A DNA stretch of 35,856 nt from Ganoderma boninense. Lineage: Eukaryota; Basidiomycota; Agaricomycetes; Polyporales; Polyporaceae. The position numbers were made by a program, and so were the translations under genes. The stretch's first letter is position 1. Every line of letters starts with the position of its first letter. The stretch is from NCBI GenBank assembly GCA_002900995.3, contig CM035310.1:2702308-2738163 (forward strand). The letters are read 5' to 3'. Below, piece by piece: positions 23,801 through 34,587 of the stretch. The notes under the pieces were generated by a model. That model saw nothing but the letters and a program-made list of their open reading frames with translations. It was not told the origin of the DNA and ran no database searches.

Positions 23801-24974
23801 CTTATCTCGCCGACCTGGGCGATTTTTTTCGGGGACGTCTGTCACTGCAATTGTACACTCGATTGTTCCAGTCCGATTGACTGGGGTCGAGCAAACACTG
23901 ACAGCTGTACTTACAGGTGAATGTTCCCTGTTGGAATTCCAGCTGACCTGGGCCGACGCGGTCTGTCCGGCGCGTCAAATTTACCGTGATGCCGACATGC
24001 TTCCTGCCAAGTGCTTTCTCTAGTACTTACTAGCAGATGAACTTACTTAGTGCCAAAGATGATCAACTTCCACCTGCCGACGCCTACCATGTACGCTTCT
24101 CTTCTTTCGTGATGACGTCCCCCCAGAACTTACCCTTCCTTGATTGTGGGCATGGTGAAAGAACACGAGATTACTTCGGGGGCCGACGAGCAACGCGTAC
24201 CGCTCCAAGCGCAGTGTTGTAAGTTTCGTCATATGGTCAATGTCGTCCCACGGACTCATCACGTAGTCCGTTAGTGCCCGGCGACTGGTCCGATGTCTAG
24301 TGCCATCAGTGCTCGTTAGATCCTCGAAGCCTCAACACCAGCTTCGACAAACATACGGGAACATCACGCACCCCAGCAAACATTCAAGGCCATTTCTTCT
24401 GAACTCCACGACCACACTACGCTGCTGATGCAAAATGAATCGCATCTTTTCAACAGCCCCAGGGAAATGCGAGCTTCGGATCGACGTTACTCATGCACGA
24501 GGAATTTTCTCATGTCACAGATGCAACTAGAACGACTCGCCCTATGTCCCAGCGCTTGGTACGCGTTTCCGCCTCTGGGCCTCGTCTCAGTTAATGAAGT
24601 AACCGGGAACTCTGAATGTCAAGGGCCCTCCAAAGCTTTGCCAAGGCCGAGTTTGAGGAGGCCAGAAAGTACACCGACTTGCCGTCGACTGTTCCTCGAT
24701 AGGCGCCCGAGATGCTGTGACGATTGAGTTCAAGATCGAGGCGACTGTTGCAGTGTCCCCATATCAAGCCGCCGGATATAACCAACTTAGCGCGACCGGC
24801 CACGCCAGAACCGCTATCTCGAGAGCCACTCGATCTCGCTGGGGGCAGGACGCCTGCGCCACCACGCATCCCGCTCGAGTCCCGTCTGCATGCGGTATCT
24901 GGCTAAGCATCCATTCTGATGACGATCTTCCTATGGGCATTCCGAATGGCTCCGACAGGTCTTCCGGACGGGTT

Positions 24975-25010
24975 CGACGAACGAACGAACGAACGAACGC
25001 ACGAACGAAT
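24975..25010. repeat. ACGA tetranucleotide microsatellite
   Basis: About eight ACGA/CGAA units run in a row with one base change (ACGC). It lies in non-genic sequence some 750 bases upstream of gene A. Confidence 0.85.
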
Positions 25011-25615
25011 GGCTACGAACGGGGGCCGATGGCGGTTTTCACAGCAACGGTCGTGCCCGAAATTCCCGCGTTCATGTCCCCGTGCACAGGTCGTCGTCGT
25101 CCATGGCCGCCGCAGCGTCCGAACACCGCCTCACTACCCCACGGGCCCCGAACCACGAACCACCCTCGTCCAAGTGGGGCCCTAAACACGGCGAGTACAG
25201 CGCGAGGCTCTGCTCCCCGTAGGGAAGCTCAGGAAGAATATTTTGAGCCGTTTGACATGTATTCCAACTTGCTCTTCCGTCCTTGTCCTCGGGGAACTGA
25301 CGGATACTTACGTTGAGTGGCCCAAAGATTTTCGCTTGGGCCATCATTGTTTGTCGTGCCTGAAGTAGGCATAGTCCAGCGAGAACTTCTCGCCCGCTGA
25401 CAGATCTCGCAGTCCGAGATCCCACAGCGATCTGGGTTCCCCTGCCTCGCAGTGTCACTGTCAGGTGAAACCGCATGGCCGCCCGCCCCCTTGGCTCTCG
25501 ACTCCGAGCTCGTCTGCCCCCCACATCGTGATTGAAATTCGTGATTCGTGATTGAGAAGTTCTGATTCTTGGTTGGCCGGCTCGTGGAGTCGTGGTTCTC
25601 GGACGGCCGTCCTCG

Positions 25616-25627
25616 TACATATACATA
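25616..25627 (+). promoter_or_regulatory. Candidate TATA element of gene A
   Basis: The sequence TACATATACATA lies about 130 bases before the gene A start codon. A second weaker candidate, ATATAGATAG at 25721-25730, lies only 34 bases before the ATG. Which one acts, if either, cannot be decided from sequence. Confidence 0.3.
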
Positions 25628-25754
25628 GGCGGCCGCTCGCACCCCTCCGATCCTTGCCTCTCTCTCTCTGTCCTCAAGGCTGCAGCGCATGTCTGACAGC
25701 GAATCGCCCTCGTCCCCTCGATATAGATAGAGCGCCTTGGGTTCCCGCCGCGTG

Positions 25755-27381
25755 ATGCCAGACTCGGATCCGCTGCCCATCCCGACGGCTGAGGTGCGTG
25801 CTGCGTCCGCCAATATTCTCCCCACCGCTGCCTCCCGAGGGAGGAAGGATGCTCAGAGCGCTCACCGATTCCCGTGTCTGTAGCTCATATCCCTCTTCGT
25901 CGAGTCGCTGCTGTTCGGCGCGTTCCTCGTGCTGTACTCGATATCGATATGGATCCTCCTCTCGCGCGACCGCCGCTCGGGCCACCAGCGCTCGACGGTC
26001 AACAAGGGCATGCTCGGCACTGCGACCGTCATGTTCATCCTTGCCGTCACAGTGAGTGCTCCCCCCATCCGGCGTTGCGAATAGCCCTGTTTGGAATTCT
26101 GACGGGCGAACCCAGCATTTGTGCTTTGACATCCAACGGGCCGTCGAAGCGTTCATCACCAACGGCGGCACGCCGACGGGCACCCTCGACTTTTACGCCC
26201 AGCTGAGCAACCCGACCGAGGTCGCGAAGTCGGTCATTTACGTCACGCAGACACTCGTCGGGGACGGCTTCGTGGTACGTTACCCCCCTCCCATCCCCCC
26301 GCTTCCCGCTTCCTTCGGCGCGTTCCTGGGATTCCTATTGACCGCGGAACCGCCCAGGCGTACCGTCTGTACGTTGTGTACAACCGGAATGCGTGGATGC
26401 TCGTGGTGCCTTCCGTGCTCCTGTTGAGCTCCGTCAGTAAGCGTCCTCGCCGCTCTCTCGCCGATGTGTAGAGACTCACTGTTGCTCCCCTCCCTTGTCC
26501 TCCCCTCCCCCCTCGCTCAACTCCAAATTTGCCGCGGGCGCGCACGCAGTCTCGGGCTACGTCGCGTGCTACTACCTCGCGCGCGCGGATGGAGGCCAGG
26601 TCTTCGCGAGCACCTCCAGCCCTGGATCACGTCCTTCTTCGCGCTCTCCCTATACGATCAACGTCCTCGCAACCAGTGAGCGTCCCCGTCTCTCTCTCTC
26701 TCCCCCGCCCCTTCCTCCTCTTCTTCTCTTCCCCTCCCCCGTCAACCCCTACCATGTCTCGTAAACCTCGCACTCACACGTCCGCGGACCGCCGCGCCCG
26801 CGTCGACAGTCCTCCTCGCCGCGCGCATCATGTGGTCGAACCACAAGGTGAAGCGGTACCGCACGACGTACGCCGCGCTCACGCACTGGAGCGTCATCGA
26901 GACGATCGTCCAGTCCGCCGCGATCTACTCCGTCGCGATCATCTCCCTCCTCGCCACCTACGCCGCAAAGTCCAACGCGCAGTACATCTGCATCGACGCC
27001 CTCAACCCCACCATCGTGCGTCCCCTCCCTCCCTCCCTCCCTCCCCTCCCCTCCTTTTTTGTTCTCGTGTATTTCCGCGCTGACGTGTCCGCCCGAACGC
27101 CAACGCGACGCCAGGGCATCACGTTCACGCTGATCATCATCCGCGTCGGGCTGAGCGAGACGACGAGCTCGCACTCCAAGGGGCACCTCGCGGACTCGAT
27201 CAGCGCCGGGCCCTCGACGCTCAGCGCGGGCCAGCCGTACCCGCTGCGCACGCTCGCGGTCTCCGTCTCCGTCGCGCGCACGCACGACCGCGCGAGCTTC
27301 GACGACGAGTACGGCCAGAAGGGCGGCACTGCGGCCGACTCCGACGTCGACATCGAGTCGCGCGCCTCGCCCAAGTCGTGA
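25755..27381 (+). CDS. Gene A: seven-helix membrane protein, basidiomycete family of unknown function
   Basis: Seven exons (25755-25793, 25884-26051, 26116-26274, 26358-26436, 26550-26675, 26810-27015, 27115-27381) give 347 aa with all junctions GT..AG and in phase. A short leader MPDSDPLPIPTAE precedes helices LFVESLLFGAFLVLYSISIW, TATVMFILAVT, VIYVTQTLVGDGFV, MLVVPSVLLLSSV, a disturbed fifth helix, SAAIYSVAIISLLATYAA, and GITFTLIIIRVGL, then a charged cytoplasmic tail ending ASPKS. Gene B is a convergent paralogue with the same exon logic. In exon 5 (about 26600-26660) the expected helix HLQPWITSFFALSLY is present only in another frame. A missing base before it and two missing bases after it make the reading frame give a Ser/Pro/Arg-rich stretch instead, with no stop. 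The introns are strongly C/T-rich just after their donors. The function is unknown; receptor-like topology is inference. Confidence 0.8.
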
Positions 27382-27947
27382 CTGCGAGTCCGGGACTCGG
27401 ACTTGCGTGTCTAGGTTCAGGTTTCTTCGGCGGGAATGGTGGGGATGGTGCGCAATACTTACACCGAGCGCAAGCGCGGGGGAAGGCAAGTAAGTATCGG
27501 CGGTATTGTACGTGTGGAGATGTTGTTACTATGCGCTCGCTGGAAGTGTATTTGTCTGAGTAGTTGCTGCTGCTGTTGTTGTTGTCCATAGCTATAGATG
27601 TCTTGTTCTGTAATAGAAATGTAACGCCTATCTGTTAATATTGTATTCGGCCTCTTCTTGAACTCCGGCGTGCATTGCTTGCTCTGTAGAGTAATAAGTA
27701 TAGCTGGGCTCGGTTGACTACGCGACGACGGCGACACGCAGACTCAGGGCGACAGAGGCCCGGTGAGGCACGCGAACGAGTGTGATCGACACCGAGCCAA
27801 AGGAATGAATAAGTACATAAGTAACGTACACGCTCCGACGCGATTCCGTACGGTCTCTAACGTAACCTACACACACCTCTTCCCCCTGAATCCTAAAAGA
27901 CTGAAGTTCTAAATGAGTGTGTTCGGCTCCCGCATGGCGACGCCGGG
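27382..27947. other. Gap between convergent seven-helix genes A and B
   Basis: This gap of 566 bases holds the two 3' ends. It contains a TTG/TGC trinucleotide run at 27564-27584 and no supported gene. Confidence 0.6.
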
Positions 27948-29872
27948 TCACAACGCCTCCGACGACCATTCCTCCGACGTCGACTGGACCTGGCAGTGAC
28001 AATCGTCGAAAACGCAAATGCAAATGCGAATCCGAAGCGCAAGTCAGTCCCCGCCCAATCCGCGGCCGCTGCGCAAGCACGCACCTCGGGGTACCATATC
28101 GCATAGTCCTCCGCCTCGCAGATGTCCATGTCCAGCGACGACGCCGCGCGGCTGAGCCTCGTCTCGGCGGCGGCGGAGACGGTGTCGCGGGGCGTCCGCG
28201 GGGAGTGCACGTCGACGCTCTCGTAGAAGACCGAGTCCGAGCGCGACATCGTGCACACCGACACGTGTATTGCGATCGGGCTCCCGACACGCAAACGCCG
28301 CTCCGCCCGCTCTGTCCGCCCGCGCCCGCCGCTGCGCGCGAGCACATGCCCCCCGCCGCGCTCGATGTCGCCTTCGCCCTCGCCCTTCGAGTTCGCGTTC
28401 CCATCGTCGCGGTCGTGGCCATGGATGGAGCTTCCAGGGCCTTCTGCGAACCTGCACGCGACCGTCGACGCGAGCGAGAGCGCCGAGGCGGCGTTCGTGG
28501 AAAGCGTGGAGCGATGCTTGGACGCTGCGGCGCTCGCGCTCGCGCTCGACGAGATGCGCATGGCGATTAGGAGGAAGACGAGCCCCTGCGTTGCGTTCCG
28601 CAGCCCGGGATTTGTATGGCGTGTAAGCAGCGCGAGTGATCGCAAGGCGCGTTGCGGTAAAGGGGGCGTAGGGAGAAAGGAAGGCGGTCAGCGAGAAGCT
28701 CGGGGGTGGCTGGAGACGGTGACGGGGAACGCTCACGATGACAGATGGGAACACGCTGTGGCACGCTGGGAACGCGGCCGTCGTGCTCGTGAACGAGGTC
28801 ACGGCGAGCGAGATGGAGGCGACGGAGTATATTGCGGCAGACTGGAGGATGGACTCGACGACGCGCCATGTGACGTTCTTCAGACGGCCATCTTGCGAGT
28901 CCAAGGAGACTTGGAAAACTTTCTGGGTGTGCGACTTGAACCACAATATTCGCGCCATGATGAGGCCTGCGAATAGGTCGTGTGAGCCTGAGGGAAATGG
29001 AGGGAAGGACCTCAACTGCGCACCGCTCGACAAAATGTTCGTCACGACCGAGAGAACGTAGAACGCGTTGGAGAGTACAATGATGTTCAGGCCCCAAGCT
29101 TCCGGCGCGAAGGGCCCCGCGAGAGAAACGAAGTAGCCAAGAACTAGGACCGCATGTCAGTACTCGGTTGACTAAGATCAAGGAACAGAAGCGTACCGAG
29201 TTCCCCGGCGAGGAGGATGAACGGGGGTATAATAACCTTAAATGAGCGGTCCCAGACCACATAGGCACGGTATATCTAATGCATACAAAGTCAGCTACTC
29301 TAACGGATGTGGGAGCGCGGGTAGCGCGCCATACCATAACTCCATCGCCGATGAGAAGCTGGGTGACGTATATTGCGAACTTCGCGGCGCCGACTGCGCT
29401 GGTGACCCAGTCCAGGCCGTCGAGCTGGACTGCGATGGTGAAAAGATTGTAATGCTCCATGAGAAAGCTGGATAATATGATATGGATATCGAGGACTTCG
29501 TGCTGCATGCAATACCGCATCAAGCTGAGAACACAGAAGAGAAGTGGAAGAGCCTCACTGTGAAGGCAAGCATGAACATGGCGGTGCTCGCTGACAGAAG
29601 CACAAGATGGCGTCTCGAACATGTAGGGCCATCCGTCTGGTGTCGATGGAGCAGCGTCCATCCGCAAATACCGTATGCGACCACTAATGTCCCAAAAACG
29701 ATGGACTCCAGTGTCACGGAGACCATTCCGGCCATGAGTGTCGACCGAACGGTCAGAGCATCAACCGCCTGTAGTGTCGAAGGTGATAAAGGCGTTAGGG
29801 ACGAGTAGCGGCATCAGCAGCAGAACGTACCGGGTAAATGCCGGAAGTCACATCGTCGACGGGCTTGATCAT
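27948..29872 (-). CDS. Gene B: seven-helix membrane protein, paralogue of gene A
   Basis: Eight exons (29872-29831, 29768-29559, 29502-29335, 29275-29197, 29143-29024, 28966-28737, 28585-28085, 27989-27948) give 463 aa, all phases consistent. Leader MIKPVDDVTSGIYP, then helices including LESIVFGTLVVAYGICGW, STAMFMLAFT, AIYVTQLLIGDGV, VIIPPFILLAGEL, LSNAFYVLSVVTNILSSG, SAAIYSVASISLAVTSF and GLVFLLIAMRIS. Helix and intron positions match gene A; exon 4 is 79 bases in both. The acceptor of exon 3 (29502) was chosen because it alone restores HEVLDI, aligned to HLCFDI in gene A. The tail is longer than in A, rich in Ser, Ala and acidic residues, and ends VQSTSEEWSSEAL after an extra intron. Unlike gene A, the fifth helix is intact. 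The protein lies in a membrane; no ligand or pathway can be inferred. Confidence 0.82.
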
Positions 29873-31102
29873 GTCAACGATGGATGCGAGGCGGACAGAG
29901 GATGACCAAGGAGGGGTCAACTCTGAGAACGTGGGGAGCAGTGCATATAAGCAATGCCATTCCGTGCGACAACAAGGCGGCGTTACAGTGGCCAAGATGC
30001 GTTGCCATCGGTCATCAGAAGGCTGGGGAATAACGCGATGCAGACTGTCGGGGTGAAAGCGACTGGCACAACGCCACCTACCCGCTTCCCCTCATATCGT
30101 TGCTTCGAGAGGCACATGGAGGCAGAGCGAGGAACGATGGATCATCTGCCAATACTCCGACAGCGACATTGCATGTCCAGCGTTCGGGATGCAAAACTGT
30201 CGGATACGTTGAGGCGTCTTGCGTGGGATAGATGAGGTTCAGCCGAGAAGGGAAATCGCACACCGAGGGCAGTGCGCGTCATGGATGCTGACGCCAATTC
30301 TGTCAAACATATCATCGGTGTTGGAAGTACAACATCTCGATCGAAGACGACAACCACACATACCCTCGGATGCCGTATGTCCGGCTTCGGGAACGTGGAA
30401 GAAGTGGGAAATCTCCGATAAGGCTGTGACACGACTGAACATAGAATCAGCAAGGGATGGATTGATAATATGCCGAAGTAAAGGAAAGCTCGAACTTGAA
30501 TAGCTTTTGGGGGAATGTGGGTGTGGGGGAGACGGAGTCTGCGCGACATAGGGAGAAAAGGTGGGACGAAGATCTCATATATTTGCCACTCACCAGAGTT
30601 CCAACGTTCCTATTCTGTTTGAATCCTACCCTCGGGCTAAGCATCCCCAGTGCATATGAAGCGCGGATAATGTTCGAAAACGAGTTTGTGGTAGTGCGAA
30701 GCCCACAGCGTTCTCCGTCGGAGTCAGCTGGAGTATGCGAGATTACCAGAGCGATATGGCGACATTGAGGAGCGCTTCAGACATCGGGCTCGAGCTCTGG
30801 GTCATGGGATGCAGAGTGATCTGGAGGAGACAGTGGTGGAGTTGGAAGAGACTCAGAGAGTCTAGAGAGTCGCGAGTCGGACCAGCCTGCGTTGGCCACT
30901 TCACGTCACCAACTTGAGCCGGCAACATTTGCGGTCCGTGACGGCCCGCACTACTCCTTCAGCAAACCTAGCAAACCCCGCCGCCGTGCAACTTGAAGAA
31001 CTCCATGATTTCCTGTTACTGTACCACCGCTCTCAGACGCAGCTCGCAGGTCCAGCGCAGACTGAATACAAATAATGCATCAACCCATTTCGAGACCAGA
31101 GT
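29873..31102. other. Spacer upstream of gene B
   Basis: There is no supported gene in about 1.2 kb. A minus-strand stretch at 30600-30870 reads MTQSSSPMSEALLNVAISLW, then a GTAATC donor-like site, then SNIIRASYALGMLSPRVGF ending at a GTGAGTGG donor-like site. This hints at the start of another multi-exon gene or a relic, but further exons could not be joined. Confidence 0.4.
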
Positions 31103-31973
31103 TTACAGCCATGAGTTATGCAAAGTTAGGCTACCGTGTCCCGCCAACTTGGCACCCCGTGACTCGTGAACCTCCCGCTCCTCCGGCGGAAAGTTCCAGT
31201 TGGGCTCACAGTGGACCTCCAGATCGATCAACAAAATCATCACTGCCATAAGCATCGGTAAGTCGATATTCGATGGTATAGAGAATAATTTATCATGTAC
31301 AGCACGACAAGATTCCGGACACGCGCCACAGGCAACTTGCTTGCCAGACACGACGCTCCCATCCGCCTGCTTCATAACCTCATCCCGTAACTTTACATGT
31401 GTGACATTCCATACGCTGACCATCTCATTCCCGTACTCGAGGTAAGTCGTTGGCTTCGCCATCATCGAGAGGTACTGAGCTTCTTCTGAGCAGGTACCGC
31501 ACACGGCCCCGACATCCGGATGGTGCACGGCGAGCGGAGAATGGGGTACTCTAAGAGGTAAGCCGACAATGATCGCAAACGTCGGGATGTGGTGCAGCCT
31601 GATCACACGCGTGGTCTCTTCTGCGAATCCGAAAGAGAAGTGGCTGTCGAGGAAAAAGTTGTGGGGCATCGAAGCATATCTAGGCGTGATGGAACTGCAA
31701 GGACTCGCCTCGCACGATGATAGCGTCCGAGGTGTCTGTGCCGTCTGCCGGGACCGAAGGGCCAACAGGTAGGGGGGTTGGAGGACATTGTGATTTGCGA
31801 GTTGGAGGAATGTGAGAGAGATCCGATTCGAACGCGCTTGATGCCAGTGTTTGTAAGACACGTGTGCTGCGGTAGCTCTGTTGACTGGATTGATGTTCAT
31901 TAGCGTACGAACCTGGCCAGAGTCGGGTATGTACAGGATGTTGGACGAACTGGTACACACCTACGAGGTCCAA
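31103..31973 (-). pseudogene. Decayed BTB/POZ-domain gene
   Basis: The BTB signature is split over frames. DAIIVRGESLQFHHA is followed by TAG (31680-31682) where the neighbour gene has a coding residue, so this may be CAG changed to TAG. The frame then gives ICFDAP and, after a one-base insertion, HNFFLDSHFSFGFAEETTRV and IRLHHIPTFAIIVGL. This parallels FDSPNYF, LSDFAESAART and NPSLFAIIVEYLSG in the gene next door. A 285-codon frame (31960-31103) stays open over the whole stretch, but only its middle is BTB-like; the C-terminal part has no recognised domain. BTB domains mediate protein pairing and often recruit cullin-3 ubiquitin ligases. This copy is unlikely to make a normal product. Confidence 0.6.
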
Positions 31974-32007
31974 TACATATGTAATACCTCAAGAGTCTCA
32001 TGGGACT

Positions 32008-33253
32008 CTAGTCATCTCCCTGTATGTAGGACGTGGGGATAAATGTCGGGGCGGACAGCATGCGAAGATCGTCACTTGCCTCGCTCCCCATCGCGGGAAC
32101 TCGGAGATTCAGCAGGACGTGCCGTCTCGTCCGAAGCCTCGCACATACGAGATCCGCAGCCAGCGCATTTTCCGGAGCGCTAGGTCCCACTTGGTGATCT
32201 CGTGGAATAATTCGAAGCAAGACCTCGTCCGCCCACCACACAAGGGATACCTCTCTCCATCGTAACATCGTTTCTCCCTCCGAGAAAGTGTCCAAAAGTC
32301 TGACCCGGGCACCTTCGTCCATTCCAAGAGTATTTTCTAGCGTGCAGATCGTACTGAAATCAAGCCACTGCCCGTCAATACAGACAATCCTAGAGTCCTG
32401 CACCGGTCGTCCATCTAGCTGTTTCCAGTAGTGTTGGCGCTGTACAGCCTCGCAGAATGATTCATTGTTGCACCTCACGCGACCCGACATGAGCGCCGAT
32501 GGGCTTGCCTCGAGGGAGGGATTCAGAGACAGAAATGTGTCCGTAGATGGCGTAGTAGCGGCAGAAGGCGAGGTGAGCCGAATGGAAAGCCCCAGATGGC
32601 TGTCTCTTCCGGAATAGCGGCGAACTCGGAGTGTCTGTTCAGCCGTGTCCGCCTTCGCCGCTGTGTTCAACAACAAACTAGCTCAAGGTGTCATATACAG
32701 AGAATATGAATGCATCAGGGGACACGTACGTGAACACGACACCTTTCGCAAACACTAAGGGGGGAAGCCCGCTGTCGAGGGACACGAGCGTCCCGTCATC
32801 GCGCCGAACGATGCTGGCGGGCAGAGTCCCTTGACGACGTCGCGCAGGCTGACCATCTCGTTGCGTACCCTGTCCATTTAGGCTATCTCTGGAATACGAC
32901 ACTCCAGTAGTTCGCAGAGCCTCTGTAAACCGTAGAATCGTGCATCTGCGAGAAAGTAGCGATGGGCGGAGGAGAGATCCATGGTCGGAGGTATGACTTG
33001 GGAGGAAAGAGGCAAGATCGGGTAACCCGCTCAAGTATTCGACTATGATGGCGAAAAGAGAGGGGTTCCTGCTCAGCCTGAGGGTGCGAGCAGCCGACTC
33101 TGCGAAGTCTGACAGGAAGCACGCCGTGAAGTAGTTGGGGGAGTCGAAAGTGATCTGGTCGTGATATAGCTCGAAGCGCTCCCCGCGGACAATGATTGTG
33201 TAGACATCGTTTCGTGGAGACAGTGGATCTGATGGTCGTCGAGTGGAATCCAT
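32008..33253 (-). CDS. BTB/POZ-domain protein with a frame-switched inner segment
   Basis: Two exons (33253-32730 and 32677-32008) join at a GTACGT donor and CTAG acceptor (52-base intron) into 397 aa, fully open. The start at 33253 (MDSTRRPSDPLSP) was preferred over an upstream ATG at 33280 because it lies closer to the domain. The BTB part includes YTIIVRGERFELYHDQ, FDSPNYFTACFLSDF and LFAIIVEYLSG. After that the expected continuation (GYPILPLSS, then ADARFYGLQRLCELLE, then MVSLRDVV) is present only one frame over, between an extra base near 33023 and a missing base near 32830. The actual frame returns to family-like sequence at GTLPASIVRRDDGTLVS. Exon 2 carries a conserved C-terminal domain with RRYSGRDSHLGLSIRL, CIDGQWLDF and VWWADEVLLRII. 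It probably works as an adaptor for protein degradation or assembly; partner unknown. Confidence 0.7.
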
Positions 33254-33494
33254 CGTGTCAGGCCGAGAGCGAGAGATCAAAGGTGGTGGATGGAACGGAA
33301 CAAGAAAGGCAGGCTATGATACCGGGCGCTAGAGACACGACTGGTAAAACGTTTATGGCTGTGCAACATGCGACCGTCAAGCGCCCGCCTTCTTTGGTTC
33401 GTGCCACGTACTAGTCCTCTGCCTGACTGCCACTGACTCACAAAGACTGTGCCAGTAGCCTCTGGGAGTCTCAGGAATCACTCAGCGTCTTAGA

Positions 33495-34587
33495 ATGTCT
33501 TCTGATGAGATACCCAGGAAGAGGGCTCGAGTAGAGTCCCCACCCCCAACGGCATCGGCGGAGAATACCACTTCGGAGAGAAAGGCGTGAGCGCGACACC
33601 GAGTTTGGTTCGAAGACGGGACCATCATCCTCATCGCCGGCAACTTCGAAATTCCGTGTCTACAAGGGAATCCTAGCGAGTTGCTCAACAGTCTTCCGCA
33701 ACATGTTTACCTTCCCGCAGCCGGAGTCGTCGTCATCCTCAGCGGCTTCCTCCTCGTCTGAGGCACCCTGCCCGTACGTCCATGTTGCGGACTCCCCAGA
33801 AGACATCCGAGAGCTCCTTCGGTGCCTCATGCCTGGCAAAGGGTCTTCCACGTCAGTAAATGATGTTCTCTTGTTCTGCACTACCTTTTGACGCACTTGT
33901 AGGCCGTTTTCCCCCGACGCCCGGCCGACATTCCAGGCAGTTTCCGCGTGCGTCCGCCTAGGCCACAAGTACGAGCTAGACCACCTCCTGGATTCCGCCC
34001 TTGGCTATCTCAGGCGGTACTATCCCACCGACTACAACACATACGCAGCATTCTCCGCACCTCCTCCATCCTTCAGACCCGTCCACTCAATAGGCGTCGT
34101 CAACCTCGCCCGCCTCATCGGCGCACACGACCTCCTCCCTATCGCGCTCTACGAGTGTTGCGCACTCCAAGCCACGGAGCTTCTCGAAGGCTTCCACCGG
34201 GACGACGGCACGCACGAATCGCTCTCGCGGGCCGACCTCGTGCTCTGCATCAAGGCGCAGGCTGCGCTCGTCAAGGCGCACGTCCAGCGCGCCATCAGCA
34301 TCACGACGGGCGCGCAGTACGTCCCGTCCATGCACATGTACATGACCTGCAAGTTCGCGGTGGACAACATCGCGCACTCGAACCTGACGCACATCGGGAT
34401 GATGACGAACACCAGGGCGCTCGCCGCGCGGCCGCCGTGGATCATGGAGGGCCCACCGGGAACCCCTGCGCCTTGCGCCAATTGTCTCGCGTTCCTCGAG
34501 AACCAGGATTCGGCGCAGAGGCGGTGGGTGTGGAACTGTCTGCCCAATCTCATAGGCGTCGCGACGGTGGACTGGAAGCAGGCATAG
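33495..34587 (+). pseudogene. BTB/POZ-domain gene of the MSSDE type, broken in exon 1
   Basis: The start MSSDEIPRKRARVESPPP is typical of a large polypore BTB family. Exon 1 (33495-33851) has TGA at 33588 and two or three one-base indels: around 33583-33606 (before FEDGTIILIAGN) and around 33648-33652, after which the frame gives YKGILASCSTVFRNMFTF and DSPEDIRELLRCLMPGKG. An intron at 33852-33902 (GTCAGT donor, TTGTAG acceptor) brings exon 2 (33903-34587) into phase. Exon 2 is intact: LGHKYELDHLLDSALGYL, IGVVNLARLIGAHDLL, ECCALQATELLEGF, a Cys pair CANC, and a C-terminus NCLPNLIGVATVDWKQA. The 3' part is well kept, so either the decay is recent or exon 1 contains sequence errors. Confidence 0.7.

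Larger units (their letters stand above)
20884..25754. other. Gene-poor stretch of nearly 5 kb
   Basis: No gene can be supported with confidence. Points of note: a 69-codon minus-strand frame with one hydrophobic helix (21501-21710, VAYLVILALLGLTVVLG); a 250-codon minus-strand frame (21852-22604) of chance-like composition; a plus-strand frame from 23611 starting MTSIIPEPPPSDAQPNDSG without a known domain; and coding-like scraps near 24610-24830 (FAKAEFEEARKYTDLPSTV; DAVTIEFKIEATVAVSPYQ) in different frames. The last suggests another decayed gene. No LTR or terminal inverted repeat was noticed. Confidence 0.4.

Noticed and set aside
26749..27489. 246-codon minus-strand frame
   Set aside because: It is antisense to exons 6 and 7 of gene A and rich in Arg/Gly/Asp from GC-rich codons.
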